Positions 7,794 through 16,480 of a stretch of DNA of 64,000 bases are shown piece by piece. The notes beneath the pieces are model-generated. The model did not search any database, was not told the DNA's origin, and saw nothing but the letters and a program-made list of their open reading frames with translations. Position numbers and translations under genes: made by a program. The stretch is from Phycisphaeraceae bacterium (lineage in GTDB: Bacteria > Planctomycetota > Phycisphaerae > Phycisphaerales > Zrk34). Positions within the stretch are counted from its first letter, which is position 1, and each line of letters starts with the position of its first letter. The DNA lies in contig JANQHD010000006.1 of NCBI GenBank assembly GCA_028282805.1, positions 1 to 64,000 of the forward strand, read 5' to 3'.

Positions 7794-9041
7794 ATGCAAA
7801 CGATCAACGGCAACTCGACCGGGCCCACGACGGCGGCGGATCGCATCGCGTCGATCGACGTGCTGCGCGGCTTTGCGCTGCTGGGCATCCTCGTGATGAA
7901 CATCCGCACGTTCACCATGATCGAGGCGGCGTACTTCAACCCGCGGGCGGCGGGCCCGATCGAAGGGCTCGACCACGCCGTGTGGTGGCTGGGCCAGCTG
8001 CTGGTCGACACGAAGTTCATGTCGCTGTTCTCGATGCTGTTCGGCGCGGGCGTGGTGCTGATGTACGAACGGCGTGACGCGGCGGGCCTGCGCTCGGCGG
8101 GCCTGCATTACAGGCGCATGGCGGGCTTGCTGTTGATCGGCCTATGCCACGCGTACGCGCTGTGGTACGGCGACATCCTCGTGACCTACGCGCTGTGCGG
8201 GCTGTGGTTGTTCCTGCTGCGCAAGCGCGGGCCGGTGCTGCTGATCACGCTGGGCGTGCTGTTCCTGGCGGTCGGTTCGGGGTTGAACCTGCTGTTCGGC
8301 CTGACGATCGACCACTGGCCGGCCGAGGCCCAGCGGGAGATCCACACGATGCTCTCGCCCACGCGCGAGATGGTCGACGCCGAGCTGGCGATGTACCGCG
8401 GCGGCTGGCTGGACCAGATGGAACACCGCGCGCCGATGTCGCTGTTCATGCAAACGTATGGTTACGCGATGTGGGGCCTGTGGCGGCCGGGCGGCATGAT
8501 GCTGATGGGCATGGGGCTGATGAAGCTCGGCGTGCTCAACGGCAAAGCGTCGCGCGGCGTGTACCTCGGCCTGGTCGCGGCGGGGTTCGCGGTGGGACTG
8601 CCGTTGGTCGCGTGGGGCTTGGCGGCTTACCCCGCCGACATGCGCGGTACCGCCGAGTACCTGTACCTCGGCTCGCAGTACAACTACTGGGCCAGCGTGT
8701 TCGTGGCGCTGGGGTACGTGGGCGTGATCATGCTCGCCTGCCGCGGCGGCGTGGGTCGGTGGCTGTCGCCGCTGGCCGCGGTGGGCCGCACGGCGTTGAC
8801 GAACTACATCGGCCAGACCGTCATCTGCACCATGCTGTTCTACGGCACGCTGCACAACCTCGGATGGTTCGGCAACGTGAGCTGGGCGGCGCAGGTGGGC
8901 GTGGTCGCGGGCGTGTGGCTGTTGCAGCTGACGGCCTCGACGCTCTGGCTCAAACGCTACCGCATGGGCCCGCTTGAGGCGCTGTGGCGCTGGGGCAGCT
9001 ACGGCAAACGCCCGGCCCTGCGGGCCGTCGCTAAACGGTAA
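7794..9041 (+). CDS. DUF418 / YeiB-family membrane protein
   Basis: 415 residues. The N-terminal signature (RIASIDVLRGFALLGILVMN) is typical of the YeiB/DUF418 family, related to heparan-alpha-glucosaminide-acetyltransferase-like proteins. Some ten hydrophobic helices alternate with short loops. The C-terminal DUF418 portion contains GRTALTNYIGQT and ends in a basic cytoplasmic tail. The family is integral to the inner membrane and its substrate is not established. It follows the frameshifted TolB-like gene by 116 nt and converges on the TlpA-like gene with only 22 nt between stops. Confidence 0.9.
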   Translation: MQTINGNSTGPTTAADRIASIDVLRGFALLGILVMNIRTFTMIEAAYFNPRAAGPIEGLDHAVWWLGQLLVDTKFMSLFSMLFGAGVVLMYERRDAAGLRSAGLHYRRMAGLLLIGLCHAYALWYGDILVTYALCGLWLFLLRKRGPVLLITLGVLFLAVGSGLNLLFGLTIDHWPAEAQREIHTMLSPTREMVDAELAMYRGGWLDQMEHRAPMSLFMQTYGYAMWGLWRPGGMMLMGMGLMKLGVLNGKASRGVYLGLVAAGFAVGLPLVAWGLAAYPADMRGTAEYLYLGSQYNYWASVFVALGYVGVIMLACRGGVGRWLSPLAAVGRTALTNYIGQTVICTMLFYGTLHNLGWFGNVSWAAQVGVVAGVWLLQLTASTLWLKRYRMGPLEALWRWGSYGKRPALRAVAKR

Positions 9042-9063
9042 AGATGCGGCTGCCGGCGGGCGC

Positions 9064-10164
9064 TCAGCCGGCCTTCTTCGCGTCGCGTTTGGCGAGCAGC
9101 TCGGGGATGAGCGTGTCGAGCTTGCCGCGGGCGGACGTGGAGTAGAGGTTGCCGTCGGCGTCGACGATGAACAGCGTCGGGATGCCGGAGATGCTCCAGC
9201 CCTTGGAGAACTCGCTCTGCCAGCCGTTGCCCTGGTAGTACTGAAGCCAGGGGATCTCGTTCTCAGCCACGAAGTCCTTGAGCTTCTTCAGGCCGCCCTG
9301 CGCTTCGGGCCGGTCGAGGCTGACGCCGATGAACTCCACGCCCTGCGCCTTGTGCTTGGTGTAGAGCTCCTTCATGTGCGGCATCTCCGCCACGCAGGGC
9401 CCGCACCACGTCGCCCAGAAGTCGATCACGACGACCTTGCCCTTCAGGTCCTTCATGTCGACGTGCTTGCCGGTGATCGCGTCGTCGAACGCGAGTTCGA
9501 AGGGCTTGCCGATCTGCGCGAGCTGCCTGAGCTCGCCCTTGCAGCGCGCCGCGTCGCGTGAGTCGGGGTAGTCGTCGATGATGCGGTTGAGGATGGCGAC
9601 CTTCTTCTCGGTGTCGTCTTCCAGGCGCGCCAGCGACGACAACAGCGAGGCGGCGCGTTTGTCGTCCGGGTACGCTTCGACGAACGCCTCGGCCGCGGCC
9701 GCGAACCGCTCCCGCCCGTTCGCCGTGCGCATCAACGCGTTCACACGGGCGAACTCGACGTCGGCCCGCCGCGCGTGATCGGGGTGATCCTTGAGGAAAC
9801 GCTCGGTCTCGGACAACACCGCGTCGGCCTTGCCGTGGTACGCCAGCGTGCCCCAGCGGTTGAGCAGCAGCGGCACGGCCTGCTCATGACGCGGGGCGAC
9901 CTCGTAAAGCTCCTTGGCCAGGCGGGCGCGCTGGTTCATCGCCTCGCGGCGCTGTTCGAGGAAGGAGGCGGTGTAGCCCTCCTCGGTCCGCCGGGTCGAA
10001 TCGTACCGCGGCATCTCGACCGCCTCGAAGTCGGCGAGGATCGCCTCGGCGGTGCGCGGCGCCTCGGCGGCGGCCGTTTCGGTCTCGGCGGGTTGCGTGG
10101 TCTGGGCCCAGATCGGCGCAGCGATGGCGGTCGCGATCAACAGTGTGGCGATGCGGTATGGCAT
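9064..10164 (-). CDS. TlpA-like thioredoxin-fold protein with helical repeat domain
   Basis: 366 residues. Signal peptide (MPYRIATLLIATAIAAPIWA), then ~200 residues of helical, TPR-like sequence, then a thioredoxin-fold domain with WATWCGPCVAEMPHMKELY, the redox-active Cys-x-x-Cys of the TlpA/ResA/AhpC-TSA group, and a cis-Pro region at GIPTLFI. Known members reduce disulfides outside the cytoplasm. The ATG at 10164 is chosen for its AGGGAG site and signal peptide; an upstream in-frame Met exists. It is preceded on the same strand by the pseudopilin gene, 63 nt away. Confidence 0.88.
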   Translation of the reverse strand: MPYRIATLLIATAIAAPIWAQTTQPAETETAAAEAPRTAEAILADFEAVEMPRYDSTRRTEEGYTASFLEQRREAMNQRARLAKELYEVAPRHEQAVPLLLNRWGTLAYHGKADAVLSETERFLKDHPDHARRADVEFARVNALMRTANGRERFAAAAEAFVEAYPDDKRAASLLSSLARLEDDTEKKVAILNRIIDDYPDSRDAARCKGELRQLAQIGKPFELAFDDAITGKHVDMKDLKGKVVVIDFWATWCGPCVAEMPHMKELYTKHKAQGVEFIGVSLDRPEAQGGLKKLKDFVAENEIPWLQYYQGNGWQSEFSKGWSISGIPTLFIVDADGNLYSTSARGKLDTLIPELLAKRDAKKAG

Positions 10165-10227
10165 GGCGTGCTCCCTGAGTAGATGAGGCATTCTACCCAT
10201 TCACACGCCGGGCCGGGTTGGATTTGC

Positions 10228-11103
10228 TCAGAAGACCTCTTTGGGCCCACCGCCGCCGCCGTCATCGCCGCCGCCGAGGGTGTCTTCCGGGCTGCCGTCG
10301 GCCCACGCGATGTGCCGGACGCCCCCGTTCCACTTGGCGTTCCACCGCTGCTGCCACAGGTCCCAGACCTTGACCGTGTCGGAGTGGCCGTCGACGTACG
10401 ACATGCTGATCACGAAGCCGCGGTGGCGGTCGAAGCAGACCCGGCGCATCAGGCCGGTGTCTTTCGTGCCGCTGTCGGTGCCCGCGCCGGTGTCGGGCGC
10501 CTTGTCGGTGGGCAGGGGCCAGGTGTCGGGCCACATCGAGTCGACGAACACCGGCGTCTCGGCGGGGAACTCCACGCTGGACACGTTCCCGCCGAACCAC
10601 AGGTCCAGCTGTGATTCGTCGGGGGTGTTGCCGTGGCCGCTGCCGCCGAAGCCGCCCTTGCCGTTGTTGTTCGGGTCCTCGATAGCGCTGTGGTAGAGGT
10701 ACGCGTTGAACCCGTAGCTGGTGATCACGTCTTCGTGCGGGGGCGTCATCTTCCAGCGGTACGCGTGCGTCGCGTCGCCGTGCGGGTGCGTGCCGGGGGT
10801 GTCGGGCCGGGGCTTGCTGGCCGAGGGGCACAACAGCTTGCTCATGTCCTCTTCGATGTAATCCTCGATCCGCAGGAAGTGCAGCTCGCCCGACCTGTAC
10901 TCCCACAGCTTGTCGTCGCGTTCGGTCATCGCCCCGCGCCACGCCTGCATGTGGTTGCGCGTCTGCGTGCCACAGACCGCGGTCTTCGCCAGCTCTCGCG
11001 CGCCGTTGATCGCCGGCAACAAAATGCTCAACAACAGCGCGATGATCGCGATCACCACGAGCAGCTCGACCAGCGTGAACGCCTTGCGTGTGTGCCGGGA
11101 CAT
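10228..11103 (-). CDS. Prepilin-type N-terminal cleavage/methylation domain protein
   Basis: 291 residues. The N-terminus [20 protein letters not shown] is the class III prepilin signal: basic leader, Phe +1 after the cleavage site, Glu +5, then a hydrophobic helix. Most of the remainder is a large periplasmic domain with an H/D/G-rich segment and a terminal Gly/Asp tail. Paralogues of this kind (DUF1559-like pseudopilins) are highly multiplied in Planctomycetota. Known: PilD-type peptidase cleaves and methylates the N-terminus. ATG 11103 has a GGAGG site. It lies divergent from the alpha/beta hydrolase gene. Confidence 0.9.
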   Translation of the reverse strand: MSRHTRKAFTLVELLVVIAIIALLLSILLPAINGARELAKTAVCGTQTRNHMQAWRGAMTERDDKLWEYRSGELHFLRIEDYIEEDMSKLLCPSASKPRPDTPGTHPHGDATHAYRWKMTPPHEDVITSYGFNAYLYHSAIEDPNNNGKGGFGGSGHGNTPDESQLDLWFGGNVSSVEFPAETPVFVDSMWPDTWPLPTDKAPDTGAGTDSGTKDTGLMRRVCFDRHRGFVISMSYVDGHSDTVKVWDLWQQRWNAKWNGGVRHIAWADGSPEDTLGGGDDGGGGGPKEVF

Positions 11104-11243
11104 GATTTGCCTCCAGTGCGCCGAAACGCCTAAACCGCCCGCGGGGCGCGTTTGTGGCCGGTTCAAGGCGGAAATGAGTTACCCGGCGCATCGCAGGCGT
11201 CTATCTCATCATAGCCCTCGAAGGGCTTGAAGGGGTAAAGGAA

Positions 11244-12125
11244 TTGCGCAATCGGATTCACAAAAAGCTATGTGGCTTTTGCCAAGAGGCGATGGCGGCG
11301 GCCTGCCTCGTGGCGTGCGCTTGTGCCGCGTACGCCGAGCCCGCAACACCCGCCCCACCCGATCGGGTGGTTTATAAAACCGTCGGCGACGTGACGCTCC
11401 GCCTGCACATCTTCAAGCCCGCCGGCCACACCGCCGACCAGCCGAAGCCCGCGATCGTCTTCTTCCACGGCGGCGCGTGGAACACCGGCACGCCCAGCGC
11501 CTTCTACCCGCAGGCGCGCCACCTCGCCGAGCGCGGCATGGTCGCGATCAGCGCCGAATACCGCCTGAAAAACAAGCACAAAACCACGCCCTACGAGTGC
11601 GTCAAAGACGGCATCAGCGCCATGCGCTGGGTCCGCGCCCACGCCGGCGAACTTGGCGTCGACCCGGGCCGCATCGCCGCGGCGGGCGGCTCGGCCGGGG
11701 GCCACGTCGCCGCCGCCACCGCGACCGTCACCGCCGGCTACCTCGACGAAGACGAAGACCAAACCGTCAGCTTCCGACCCAACGCGCTGGTGCTGTTCAA
11801 CCCCGTGTACAACAACGGCCCGAACGGCTGGGGGCACAAACGCCTGGGCAAGCGATGGCGCGACATCTCCCCGGCGCACAACCTGCACAAGGACATGCCG
11901 CCCACGCTCGTCATGCTCGGCGACAAGGACAAGCTCGTGCCCGTGCCCGTCGCCGAGAAGTTCCGCGACGACATGCGCGAGCTCGGCGTGCGCAGCGAAC
12001 TGAATATCTACCCCGGCAAAGAACACGCCTTCTTCAACCCCGGCCGCAGCGAAGACGGCTACGAGCTGACCCTCGCCGATACCGACGCGTTCCTCGTTTC
12101 ACTGAGGTACTTAACCGAACCATAA
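11244..12125 (+). CDS. Secreted alpha/beta hydrolase (carboxylesterase-like)
   Basis: 293 residues. Signal peptide with a basic n-region (RNRIHKK) ending near CACAAYA. Alpha/beta hydrolase fold of the BD-FAE/Aes (HSL-like) type: oxyanion HGGAW (FFHGGAWNTG), nucleophile elbow GGSAGGH, acid in GDKDKLVP, and catalytic His in GKEHAFF. The substrate is probably an acylated sugar or short ester; inferred from family only. The TTG start at 11244 gives the basic n-region and follows an AGGGG stretch; ATG 11292 would give a poor signal peptide. Confidence 0.88.
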   Translation: MRNRIHKKLCGFCQEAMAAACLVACACAAYAEPATPAPPDRVVYKTVGDVTLRLHIFKPAGHTADQPKPAIVFFHGGAWNTGTPSAFYPQARHLAERGMVAISAEYRLKNKHKTTPYECVKDGISAMRWVRAHAGELGVDPGRIAAAGGSAGGHVAAATATVTAGYLDEDEDQTVSFRPNALVLFNPVYNNGPNGWGHKRLGKRWRDISPAHNLHKDMPPTLVMLGDKDKLVPVPVAEKFRDDMRELGVRSELNIYPGKEHAFFNPGRSEDGYELTLADTDAFLVSLRYLTEP

Positions 12126-12214
12126 GCCGATCACGCGACGCAAACCGGCACGCCGCGAGCGTCTAACACCACGGCCGAACCCCGACGCTCGCGCATCGGC
12201 CACGAGGGCACCAC

Positions 12215-12778
12215 ATGAACGACCCACTCGAACGCAAACACCTCGACCCGGCGGCCAAGCACAAACCGCTGCGGAACAAGCTGCGCGTGATCGGGCCGAT
12301 CGTCTTCCTCACCGGCCTCGGCCTGCTCGGCTGGGGGCTGTACGACGTGTTCCTCAACGACAACCTCGGCTTCCACTTCAGCCCGTTCGTGGGCATGCTG
12401 CTGATGTTCATCGGCGCGAGCATGTCGATGATGGGCTACGCCGGCGCGATGGCCCGCTACCACGCCAACGAGGTGCTGCCCGTGGCCAAAGACGGCGTGA
12501 ACTACATGGCCGAGGGCACCCAGGACGGCGTCCGCACCGCCACCCGCGCCCTCGCCGAGGGCCTGCGCGAAGGCCTCGCCGGCCAACCGCTCGTCGACCT
12601 CGGCCGCAGCGGCGCCCTGCTGCACTGCCACCAGTGCAACGCGCTGAACCAACTCGGCTCGAAGTTCTGCGACCAGTGCGGCGTCGAGCTGACCAAGACC
12701 AAACCCTGCCCCACCTGCGCCGAACTCAACGACGGGAACGCGAACTATTGCGATCATTGCGGTCACGAGTTGGCCTGA
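12215..12778 (+). CDS. Two-TM protein with C-terminal double zinc ribbon
   Basis: 187 residues. Two TM helices at about 25-46 and 58-77, a helical linker, then two zinc ribbons: CHQCNALNQLGSKFCDQCG and CPTCAELNDGNANYCDHCG, giving four CxxC pairs. Such ribbons on membrane proteins are common in bacteria and their targets are generally unknown; the orientation predicts a cytoplasmic zinc domain. Followed by the inverted-repeat element at 12791. No operon partner. Confidence 0.8.
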   Translation: MNDPLERKHLDPAAKHKPLRNKLRVIGPIVFLTGLGLLGWGLYDVFLNDNLGFHFSPFVGMLLMFIGASMSMMGYAGAMARYHANEVLPVAKDGVNYMAEGTQDGVRTATRALAEGLREGLAGQPLVDLGRSGALLHCHQCNALNQLGSKFCDQCGVELTKTKPCPTCAELNDGNANYCDHCGHELA

Positions 12779-12790
12779 TTGCACGCCCCC

Positions 12791-12876
12791 CCGTTAGCCC
12801 CGGGTTCCACCCGGGGGTTCTTTCCCGGGGTTCCGGGGGTTTTCCGGAACCCGCCGGTAAAACCGCCGGCTAACGG
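12791..12876. repeat. Inverted repeat bounded by 9-nt arms, CCCCGGGG-rich
   Basis: CCGTTAGCC (12791-12799) and GGCTAACGG (12868-12876) are perfect inverted ends. The interior is a chain of CCCGGG/GGTTCC-type palindromic pieces. There is no T-tract. It resembles the other GC-rich intergenic inverted repeats in this window and may be a dispersed element. Confidence 0.6.
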
Positions 12877-12915
12877 CAAGACCACGCCCGAACGGCAATT
12901 TTTGAGATTTTTTAA

Positions 12916-12943
12916 TTGACTGGCTGAAACCGGGCGATATGTT
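12916..12943 (+). promoter_or_regulatory. Sigma70-type promoter of the small ORF unit
   Basis: TTGACT (12916-12921), 16-nt spacer, TATGTT (12938-12943), in a locally AT-rich patch. The predicted start is near 12950, about 25 nt before the small ORF. Confidence 0.6.
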
Positions 12944-12974
12944 TATCGTCTTGGATACCAGTGAGATTGTCACC

Positions 12975-13103
12975 ATGAACCGCAACGCGCTAAACAACCC
13001 GACCATGCGATACGCCTCGACGCAGGCGGGCGTGGTGTGTTCGCGCGGCGGTTTCGGTCGCATCAACCACGTCAACACCAAGCAGGAAACAGGCGGACCG
13101 TAG
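12975..13103 (+). CDS. Small 42-residue ORF, function unknown
   Basis: ATG 12975 to TAG 13101-13103. The product is basic and hydrophilic, starts MNRNALNNPTMRYAST, has one Cys, a GGFGR segment and no TM helix. It is framed by a clear promoter 32 nt upstream and an intrinsic terminator 30 nt downstream, so it forms a ~215-nt transcript of its own. A weak GTGAGA ribosome-binding site precedes it. The transcript could equally be a small RNA. I recognise no family. Confidence 0.45.
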   Translation: MNRNALNNPTMRYASTQAGVVCSRGGFGRINHVNTKQETGGP

Positions 13104-13132
13104 CGGCAATCACGCGTTTTTTAAGCGTTTTC

Positions 13133-13166
13133 AAGCCCCGCGGTCCAGAAGATCGCGGGGCTTTTT
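13133..13166 (+). terminator. Intrinsic terminator of the small ORF unit
   Basis: A perfect 10-bp stem (13133-13142 with 13154-13163) with an 11-nt loop, followed by TTT and a second T-run. It lies 30 nt after the small-ORF stop and 52 nt before the first acetyltransferase start. Confidence 0.88.
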
Positions 13167-13217
13167 GTTTGTGGTTTTTTGCAGGGAAACAAGGGCTTTC
13201 GGGAAAGGAGGCCAGCC

Positions 13218-13808
13218 ATGACGGTGGTCTATTACCAAGGGGATCGCATCTACTTTCGGCCGCTCGAGGTCGACGATGCGCCGCAACTCGAACGTTGGGT
13301 CAACGACCCGCGCGTCTGGTCGACGCTCGGGCGGCGGTTGCCCATCAACGAGCTGCGCGAGCGCGAGTGGCTGGAGCAGTACGGCAAGGACGAGGCGCAC
13401 GTGCGCTTCGGCATCGTCGTGCGCGAGACCGACCAGATGATCGGCACCGCCGGCCTGCACAACATCGACCGCGACAACCGCAAGGCGGAGTTCGGGATCA
13501 TGATCGGCGACGTCGATTCGCACGACCAGGGCTACGGCAGCGAAACCGCGAAGCTGGTGCTGAAGTTCGCGTTCGAGGAGCTGAACCTGAACCGCGTGTA
13601 CCTCGGCGTGTTCGCCAACAACCCGCGCGGCATCCGCGCCTACGAGAAGGCCGGGTACCAGTACGAGGGCCGCGACCGCAAGGCGTACTGGCGGCACGGC
13701 AAATACCACGACATGCTGCGTTACGCGGTGCTGCGCGACGAGTGGGCCGTGCTGGAGCGTATCGACGAGCAACTGCAGGAAATCGAAACCGAGGAGGTGG
13801 TGTCGTGA
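13218..13808 (+). CDS. GNAT acetyltransferase, RimJ/RimL-SpeG type
   Basis: 196 residues. Starts with the substrate-side strand RIYFRPLEVDDAPQLERWV. Acetyl-CoA-binding region is around GIMIGDVDSHDQGYGSETAK, where the usual Q/R-x-x-G-x-G/A loop appears as HDQGYG. C-terminal LNRVYLGVFANNPRGIRAYEKAGY is the typical motif B region. Likely N-acetylates an amine such as a polyamine, antibiotic or protein N-terminus; the target is unknown. ATG 13218 has a strong GGAGG site. Its stop overlaps the next start (GTGA), so the cassette is translationally coupled. Confidence 0.9.
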   Translation: MTVVYYQGDRIYFRPLEVDDAPQLERWVNDPRVWSTLGRRLPINELREREWLEQYGKDEAHVRFGIVVRETDQMIGTAGLHNIDRDNRKAEFGIMIGDVDSHDQGYGSETAKLVLKFAFEELNLNRVYLGVFANNPRGIRAYEKAGYQYEGRDRKAYWRHGKYHDMLRYAVLRDEWAVLERIDEQLQEIETEEVVS

Positions 13809-14248
13809 CGCAAGTAATCACACAGATTGAGGTCTGGCCTTACTGCGACCTGGACCGGGCGGGCGTGGTGAAGCTGTGGAACGAAGTGTTCCCCGACCCG
13901 ACGCCGCACAACGCACCGGACCTGATGATCACGCGCAAGCTGGCGCAGCAGCGCGGCTTGTTCTTCGTGGCCCTGGCCGACGGTGAGGTCGTCGGCACCG
14001 CGCTGGCCGGTTACGACGGCGTGCGCGGCTGGCTGTACAAGCTGGCCGTCGCGCCGGAGCATCGCCGGCAGGGCATCGGCCGGTCGCTGGTCGCCCACGC
14101 GGTCCGTGCGCTGAAAGCCATGGGCTGCGCGAAGGTGAACCTGCAGGTCACGGCCGACAACGAGGCGGCGGTGGCGTTTTACGAGTCGCTCGGCTTCGCC
14201 GTCGAGCCGCGCGTGAGCATGGGCCTGCGTTTGAAAACGAGCGAATGA
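13805..14248 (+). CDS. GNAT acetyltransferase, RimI/YpeA-like
   Basis: 147 residues, GTG start overlapping the upstream stop by 4 nt, with a GGAGGTGG site inside the upstream gene. Canonical acetyl-CoA motif A: LYKLAVAPEHRRQGIGRSLV (RRQGIG loop), followed by VNLQVTADNEAAVAFYESLGF. The substrate is unknown. Closest in form to the small YpeA-type enzymes. Confidence 0.9.
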   Translation: MTQVITQIEVWPYCDLDRAGVVKLWNEVFPDPTPHNAPDLMITRKLAQQRGLFFVALADGEVVGTALAGYDGVRGWLYKLAVAPEHRRQGIGRSLVAHAVRALKAMGCAKVNLQVTADNEAAVAFYESLGFAVEPRVSMGLRLKTSE

Positions 14249-14745
14249 TGGACGAAGCCCCCTCCATACGCCCGGCCGAGCCGCGGGACCACGAGGCCAT
14301 GGCGGAGATGATCCGCCGGGCCTTTGTTCCGCCGGCCGTGGCGTTGGGCATCACCACCGACAACTGCCCGGTGCACCCGTCGCTGTACACCGTCGACTGG
14401 ATATGCCACGACATCGACAAGGGCCGACGCTTTTTCGTGCTCGAGCGCGACGGCGAGTTGTTCGGCTGCGTCGGCGTGCGGCTAAGCGACGACGGCTCGT
14501 GCGAGCTGACGCGCCTGGCCGTGCCGCCCGAGTTGCAGCGCCGGGGTTACGGGGCGATGCTGACCGCGTTCGCCGAGCGCTACGCGGCCGAGCAAGGCGT
14601 CAAGCGCATCGAGCTGCACATGCTCGCCGAGTTGGACGACCTGCGACGATGGTACGAACGCCGCGGGTACCGGTACCTGCAGACCGTCGAGATCGACGTC
14701 GTGCCGCGCCCCGTCGGGCAGATGGCCAAGTGTTTGGAGGCATGA
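14245..14745 (+). CDS. GNAT acetyltransferase
   Basis: 166 residues, ATG overlapping the previous stop (ATGA). Motif A TRLAVPPELQRRGYGAMLTA (QRRGYG loop) and downstream DDLRRWYERRGYRYLQTVEI. The N-terminal half (IRPAEPRDHEAMAEMIRRAF) is the substrate-binding side. The third coupled acetyltransferase in a row; target unknown. Confidence 0.9.
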   Translation: MMDEAPSIRPAEPRDHEAMAEMIRRAFVPPAVALGITTDNCPVHPSLYTVDWICHDIDKGRRFFVLERDGELFGCVGVRLSDDGSCELTRLAVPPELQRRGYGAMLTAFAERYAAEQGVKRIELHMLAELDDLRRWYERRGYRYLQTVEIDVVPRPVGQMAKCLEA

Positions 14746-14748
14746 GCG

Positions 14749-15462
14749 ATGAATACAACGACACACATCGTGACGATGGGCGGCGGTGGTTTTTCGATGG
14801 AACCGAACAACCCGCTGCTCGACGACTACGTGCTGGGCCTGACCGGCAAGGCTCGGCCGCGTGTGTGTTTCGTGCCGACGGCGAGCGGCGATGCGGCGCA
14901 GTACACCGAGCGGTTCTACCGCGCGTTCAACACCGACCGCTGCGCGGCCAGCCACCTGCCGTTGTTCGGCCGCGACGCGACCGACCCGCGCGACCACCTG
15001 CTCAAGGCGGACGTGATCTACGTCGGCGGCGGCAACACCGCCAACATGCTCGCGGTGTGGCGCGTGCACGGCGTCGATACCGTCATGCGCGAGGTGTGGC
15101 AGCGCGGCGTCGTGCTCGCGGGCGTCAGCGCCGGGGCGATCTGCTGGTTCGCGTGCTCGGTGACCGATTCGTTCGGCCCGCTGGCGGCGCTGCGCGACGG
15201 CCTGGCCATGCTCGCCGGCAGCTGCTGCCCGCACTACGACGGCGAAGCCGACCGGCGGCCGACGTACCACCGGCTGATCGCCGAGGGTTTTCCGTTGGGC
15301 ATCGCGCTCGACGACGGCGCCGCGGCGCACTACATCGACGGTGAGTTGTCGCGCGTCGTGACCTCGCGGCCGACCGCCGGGGCGTACCGTGTCGAACCGA
15401 TCGACGGCGAAGTACGTGAGCGCGAACTGCCTGTCGAGTACCTGGGGGCGAACGATGGGTGA
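14749..15462 (+). CDS. PepE-like peptidase S51 / class I glutamine amidotransferase-like protein
   Basis: 237 residues, 3 nt after the previous stop. GGGGFSMEPNN at the N-terminus, IYVGGGNTANMLAVW, then the nucleophile elbow LAGVSAGAICWF with the Ser characteristic of peptidase E (alpha-aspartyl dipeptidase family S51). Known members hydrolyse N-terminal Asp dipeptides or related amides; several relatives have other activities. Its position inside a GNAT cassette suggests joint action on one small molecule or peptide. Confidence 0.85.
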   Translation: MNTTTHIVTMGGGGFSMEPNNPLLDDYVLGLTGKARPRVCFVPTASGDAAQYTERFYRAFNTDRCAASHLPLFGRDATDPRDHLLKADVIYVGGGNTANMLAVWRVHGVDTVMREVWQRGVVLAGVSAGAICWFACSVTDSFGPLAALRDGLAMLAGSCCPHYDGEADRRPTYHRLIAEGFPLGIALDDGAAAHYIDGELSRVVTSRPTAGAYRVEPIDGEVRERELPVEYLGANDG

Positions 15463-16337
15463 CGTGACGGTCCGCGTGCTGGAGCCGGGCGACGAGGCGC
15501 TGGTCGAGGCGTTTCTTCAACCTCGGCTGGACTCGTCGATGTTCCTGCTGGCGAACTCGCGGCGGGCCGGTCTGGCGTACCGCGACGAGCTTTACCACGG
15601 CGTGTACGCGGGCGCATTCAACGGCGACGGCGAGATCGTGGCGCTGGCATCACACTTCTGGAACGGCGTGATGAACCTGCAAGCGCCCGGGCACTTGGAA
15701 GCCGTGTGCCGGGCCGCGGTCGAGGCGAGCGGTCGGCCGGTCCGGGGCGCGGTCGGCCCGACCGAGCAGGCGGCGGCGTGTGTCGCGCTGTATGACCTGC
15801 CCGAAACCGGCGACGCGGTGCAACTCAATGCGCACGAAAACCTGTACGCGCTCGACCTGGACGAACTCCGCCTGCCCGAAGCGCTGGCCGACGGCCGGGT
15901 GATCGGCTGGAGGCGCGCGACCGCGAGCCGTTTATCGACATGATGCGGCCTACCAGATCGATGACGCCGGGCACAAACCAGGCGAGGCACTGGAACGACG
16001 CCTGGTCGAGTTCTACGAATACGGCCTGGCCGAGCCCGAGCGTTGGGTGGCGGAATGCGACGGCCGGGTCGTGGCGATGAGCGGGTTCAACGCGCGGATC
16101 GCCGAGGTGGTGCAGGTTGGCGGGGTGTACACGCCACCCGAGCTGCGCAGCCGGGGGTATGGCCGGTGTGCCGTGGCGGCCTCGCTGCGCGACACGCGAT
16201 CGGCCGGGGCACGACGGGCGATCTTGTTTACGGATGTCGACAACCACCCGGCCATCCGAGTCTACGAATCGTTGGGCTTCCGCCGGATCGGCAACTACCG
16301 TATCCTGATCCTCCACGAGGGGGTGAAACCCGTGTGA
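15455..16337 (+). pseudogene. GNAT acetyltransferase, disrupted by two frame changes
   Basis: ATG 15455 overlaps the pepE-like stop. The N-terminal ~150 residues (VRVLEPGDEALVEAFLQPRL through LPEALADGRVIG) are in one frame, which stops at 15943. Coding then continues as EARDREPFIDMM in a second frame (about 15910-15944), and as AYQIDDAGHKPGEALERRL in a third to the stop at 16337. That last part contains a good motif A, YTPPELRSRGYGRCAVAASL. The fused reading resembles GNATs with an N-terminal DUF4081-like domain. Two changes within 40 nt may be real decay or sequence error. Confidence 0.7.
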
Positions 16338-16372
16338 ATCGCGATTCTTGGGCCCAAAACGGGTGGCGGGCC

Positions 16373-16401
16373 TTGACATAACACCGCGATCGTGACATAC
16401 T
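16373..16401 (+). promoter_or_regulatory. Sigma70-type promoter of rho
   Basis: TTGACA (16373-16378), 17-nt spacer, CATACT (16396-16401). The predicted start is near 16408, giving a ~73-nt leader before rho. Rho is autoregulated in many bacteria; no specific structure was recognised here. Confidence 0.7.
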
Positions 16402-16480
16402 TTGGCTTAGACGTTTCACCGGAACTGCTTTGTAACCCTGTCCAAAGCCCGGTGGACCCCGAAAAAACCTGGTAAAGGCC

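Noticed and set aside
15905-15950. Programmed ribosomal frameshifting in the GNAT gene
   Set aside because: No slippery heptamer or downstream stimulatory structure is evident, and two successive shifts would be needed.
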